Shown in pieces: positions 62,782 through 64,000 of a stretch of 64,000 nt of DNA. Under the pieces are notes generated by a model. The model made no database searches. It saw only the letters and a program-made list of their open reading frames with translations, and was not told the origin of the DNA. Both the position numbers and the translations under genes were made by a program. The stretch comes from JBBQUN01 sp963698395 (lineage in GTDB: Bacteria; Actinomycetota; Acidimicrobiia; Acidimicrobiales; SZUA-35): assembly GCA_963698395.1 (NCBI GenBank), contig CAVOQQ010000003.1, positions 434,001-498,000 of the forward strand. The letters run 5' to 3'. Position 1 is the stretch's first letter. Each line of letters opens with the position of its first letter.

Positions 62782-63944
62782 CCACGATCGACGATCTGCC
62801 CACCACGACCGGTTCGAGCTTCCGCTTTCCCGTCATCAGCGCCGACTCGCACATCACCGAGCCGCCGGATTGCTACACCGCCTACATCGACCCGGCGTTT
62901 CGAGACCGAGCACCGTCGATGGTCACCGACCCGGTCCGGGGCGACCAGTTCGTCGTCGAAGGCATGCGCCCGATCTCGATGGGCCTCGTTGCCGCTGCCG
63001 GCAAGGCGGCCGAGGAGATCACGGTCAACGGCGTGATGTTCGACGAGCTCCACAAGTCGGGGTGGGACGCCACCTACCGGCTCGCCGATCAAGAGCGAGA
63101 CGGCGTCTCGGCCGAGATCATCTATCCCACCGTCGGCATGGTGATCTGCAATCACCGAGACGTCGACTTCAAGAAGGCCTGCTTCGACGCCTACAACCGC
63201 TGGATCAGTGACTATTGCAGCGAAGCGCCGAGCCGCCTGCTTGGCTGCGGGCAGACGGCGCTGCGAAGCGTCGAGGAGGGCATCGCCGACATCACCGCCA
63301 TCAAGGAGGCCGGCCTGCGTGGCGTGATGATGCCCGGCGAACCCGGCATCGAGCAGGACTACGACGACCCGATCTGGGACCCGTTCTGGCAGGCGGCCAT
63401 CGACCTGGGTCTGCCGCTCAGCTTCCACATCCTCACGTCGCGACATTCGTCGCTCGGTGGCGGGAAGCCCCGGGGCTCACGGCTGAACAGCTTTCTCGGC
63501 ATCATCCGAGGCATCCAAGACATCATGGGCACGCTGGTGTTCGGCGGGGTCTTCGAGCGCTTCCCCGATCTGAAGGTCGTGTGCGTCGAGGCCGACGCTG
63601 GCTGGGTTCCGCACTACATGTACCGGATGGACCACGCCTACAACCGGCATCGCAACTGGATGGCTCCCGGTGTCAGCTTCTCGAAGGCGCCGTCGGAGTA
63701 CTTCGCCGAGAACATCTACGTGACCTTCCAAGACGACTGGACGGCGTTCAAACAGGCGAACGACATGAACTGGCGCCGCCTGATGTGGGCCAACGACTTC
63801 CCACACTCCGATTCCACGTGGCCGTGGTCACAAGCCATGCTCGTCGAACACGCCGCCAACCTCACCGAGGAGCAGCGCAAAGCCATTCTCGGGGGCAACG
63901 TCGCCGAGCTCTACGACATCGATCTCGACGCACTGCGTACCTGA
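62778..63944 (+). CDS. Amidohydrolase-2 family (metal-dependent TIM-barrel) hydrolase
   Basis: 388 aa. SADSHITEPPD (Asp23-His25), SFHILTSRH and NDFPHSDSTWPWS, carrying the metal Asp, fit the aminocarboxymuconate decarboxylase/amidohydrolase-2 group. Reactions include decarboxylation and amide hydrolysis. It is translationally coupled to the upstream deacylase by ATGA, so both should serve one pathway. With the formamidase-like pseudogene just upstream, this cluster may have handled an amide-bearing compound (inference). Confidence 0.88.
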   Translation: MTTIDDLPTTTGSSFRFPVISADSHITEPPDCYTAYIDPAFRDRAPSMVTDPVRGDQFVVEGMRPISMGLVAAAGKAAEEITVNGVMFDELHKSGWDATYRLADQERDGVSAEIIYPTVGMVICNHRDVDFKKACFDAYNRWISDYCSEAPSRLLGCGQTALRSVEEGIADITAIKEAGLRGVMMPGEPGIEQDYDDPIWDPFWQAAIDLGLPLSFHILTSRHSSLGGGKPRGSRLNSFLGIIRGIQDIMGTLVFGGVFERFPDLKVVCVEADAGWVPHYMYRMDHAYNRHRNWMAPGVSFSKAPSEYFAENIYVTFQDDWTAFKQANDMNWRRLMWANDFPHSDSTWPWSQAMLVEHAANLTEEQRKAILGGNVAELYDIDLDALRT

Positions 63945-64000
63945 CGCCTCCTGCCCGACCATCGAACAACGGGTCGTCCGAACTAGCGACGATCGTTTGT

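Overview
The window looks like a contiguous piece of a high-GC actinobacterial chromosome. A WhiB regulator, a paired ArsA/Get3-type ATPase cluster, a GlnR-type orphan regulator, an acyl-CoA carboxylase epsilon subunit and a SCO6745-family protein all point to Actinomycetota. The gene mix (CoA-transferase, MeaA-type mutase, BVMO, amidohydrolases) and the dense leaderless starts suggest Acidimicrobiia, but that class assignment is inference. No prophage, insertion sequence, CRISPR array or rRNA was seen. It reads as chromosomal core with scattered accessory genes.

Layout. 1-5.3 kb: the 3' end of a tRNA that looks like tRNA-Sec, a DUF4214/HExxH protein, a lipoprotein, an esterase, a primary-like sigma factor and a ferritin-like protein. 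5.4-13.5 kb: a VanY-type peptidase, NAD synthetase, and a nitrogen block with glutamine synthetases II and I transcribed divergently, the latter followed by a GlnR-like regulator. 13.5-20.9 kb: acyl-CoA ligase, SerRS, then a minus-strand run of an unusual [2Fe-2S]/molybdopterin fusion, RidA, a 52-aa membrane protein and an acetylpolyamine amidohydrolase. 20.9-25 kb: Fe-S assembly (ErpA-like, Mrp) and an ECF sigma/anti-sigma/MscS operon with 4-nt overlaps. 25-29.3 kb: a dead metallo-beta-lactamase fold, FxsA, and selA-selB preceded by a 10-codon leader frame. 29.3-34.3 kb: WhiB, NfeD-like protein, two ArsA-like ATPases, STAS protein, stand-alone receiver and tRNA-Pro. 34.4-45.4 kb: DUF2236, MazG, 2OG oxygenase, asd-lysC, cyclophilin-aat-mutase, a degenerate GGDEF protein and CoA-transferase. 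45.4-53.3 kb: response regulator and LOV-like kinase, accE/accD, LOG, SCO6745 protein and a DUF4214/M23-like protein. 53.3-64 kb: DUF1801/MORN protein, SDR, ArsR regulator, BVMO, VOC, methyltransferase, a three-frameshift pseudogene, and two coupled amidohydrolases.

Two signals run across the window. First, about twenty genes have a TAnnnT -10 hexamer 6-8 nt before the start codon, which predicts leaderless mRNAs and fixes several start sites. Second, several proteins keep a fold but lack its catalytic residues (MBL, GGDEF, LOV, NfeD, molybdo-hydroxylase), suggesting binding or regulatory roles. The selenocysteine parts (tRNA end, SelA, SelB) imply selenoprotein synthesis, although no selenoprotein or selD was recognised here.
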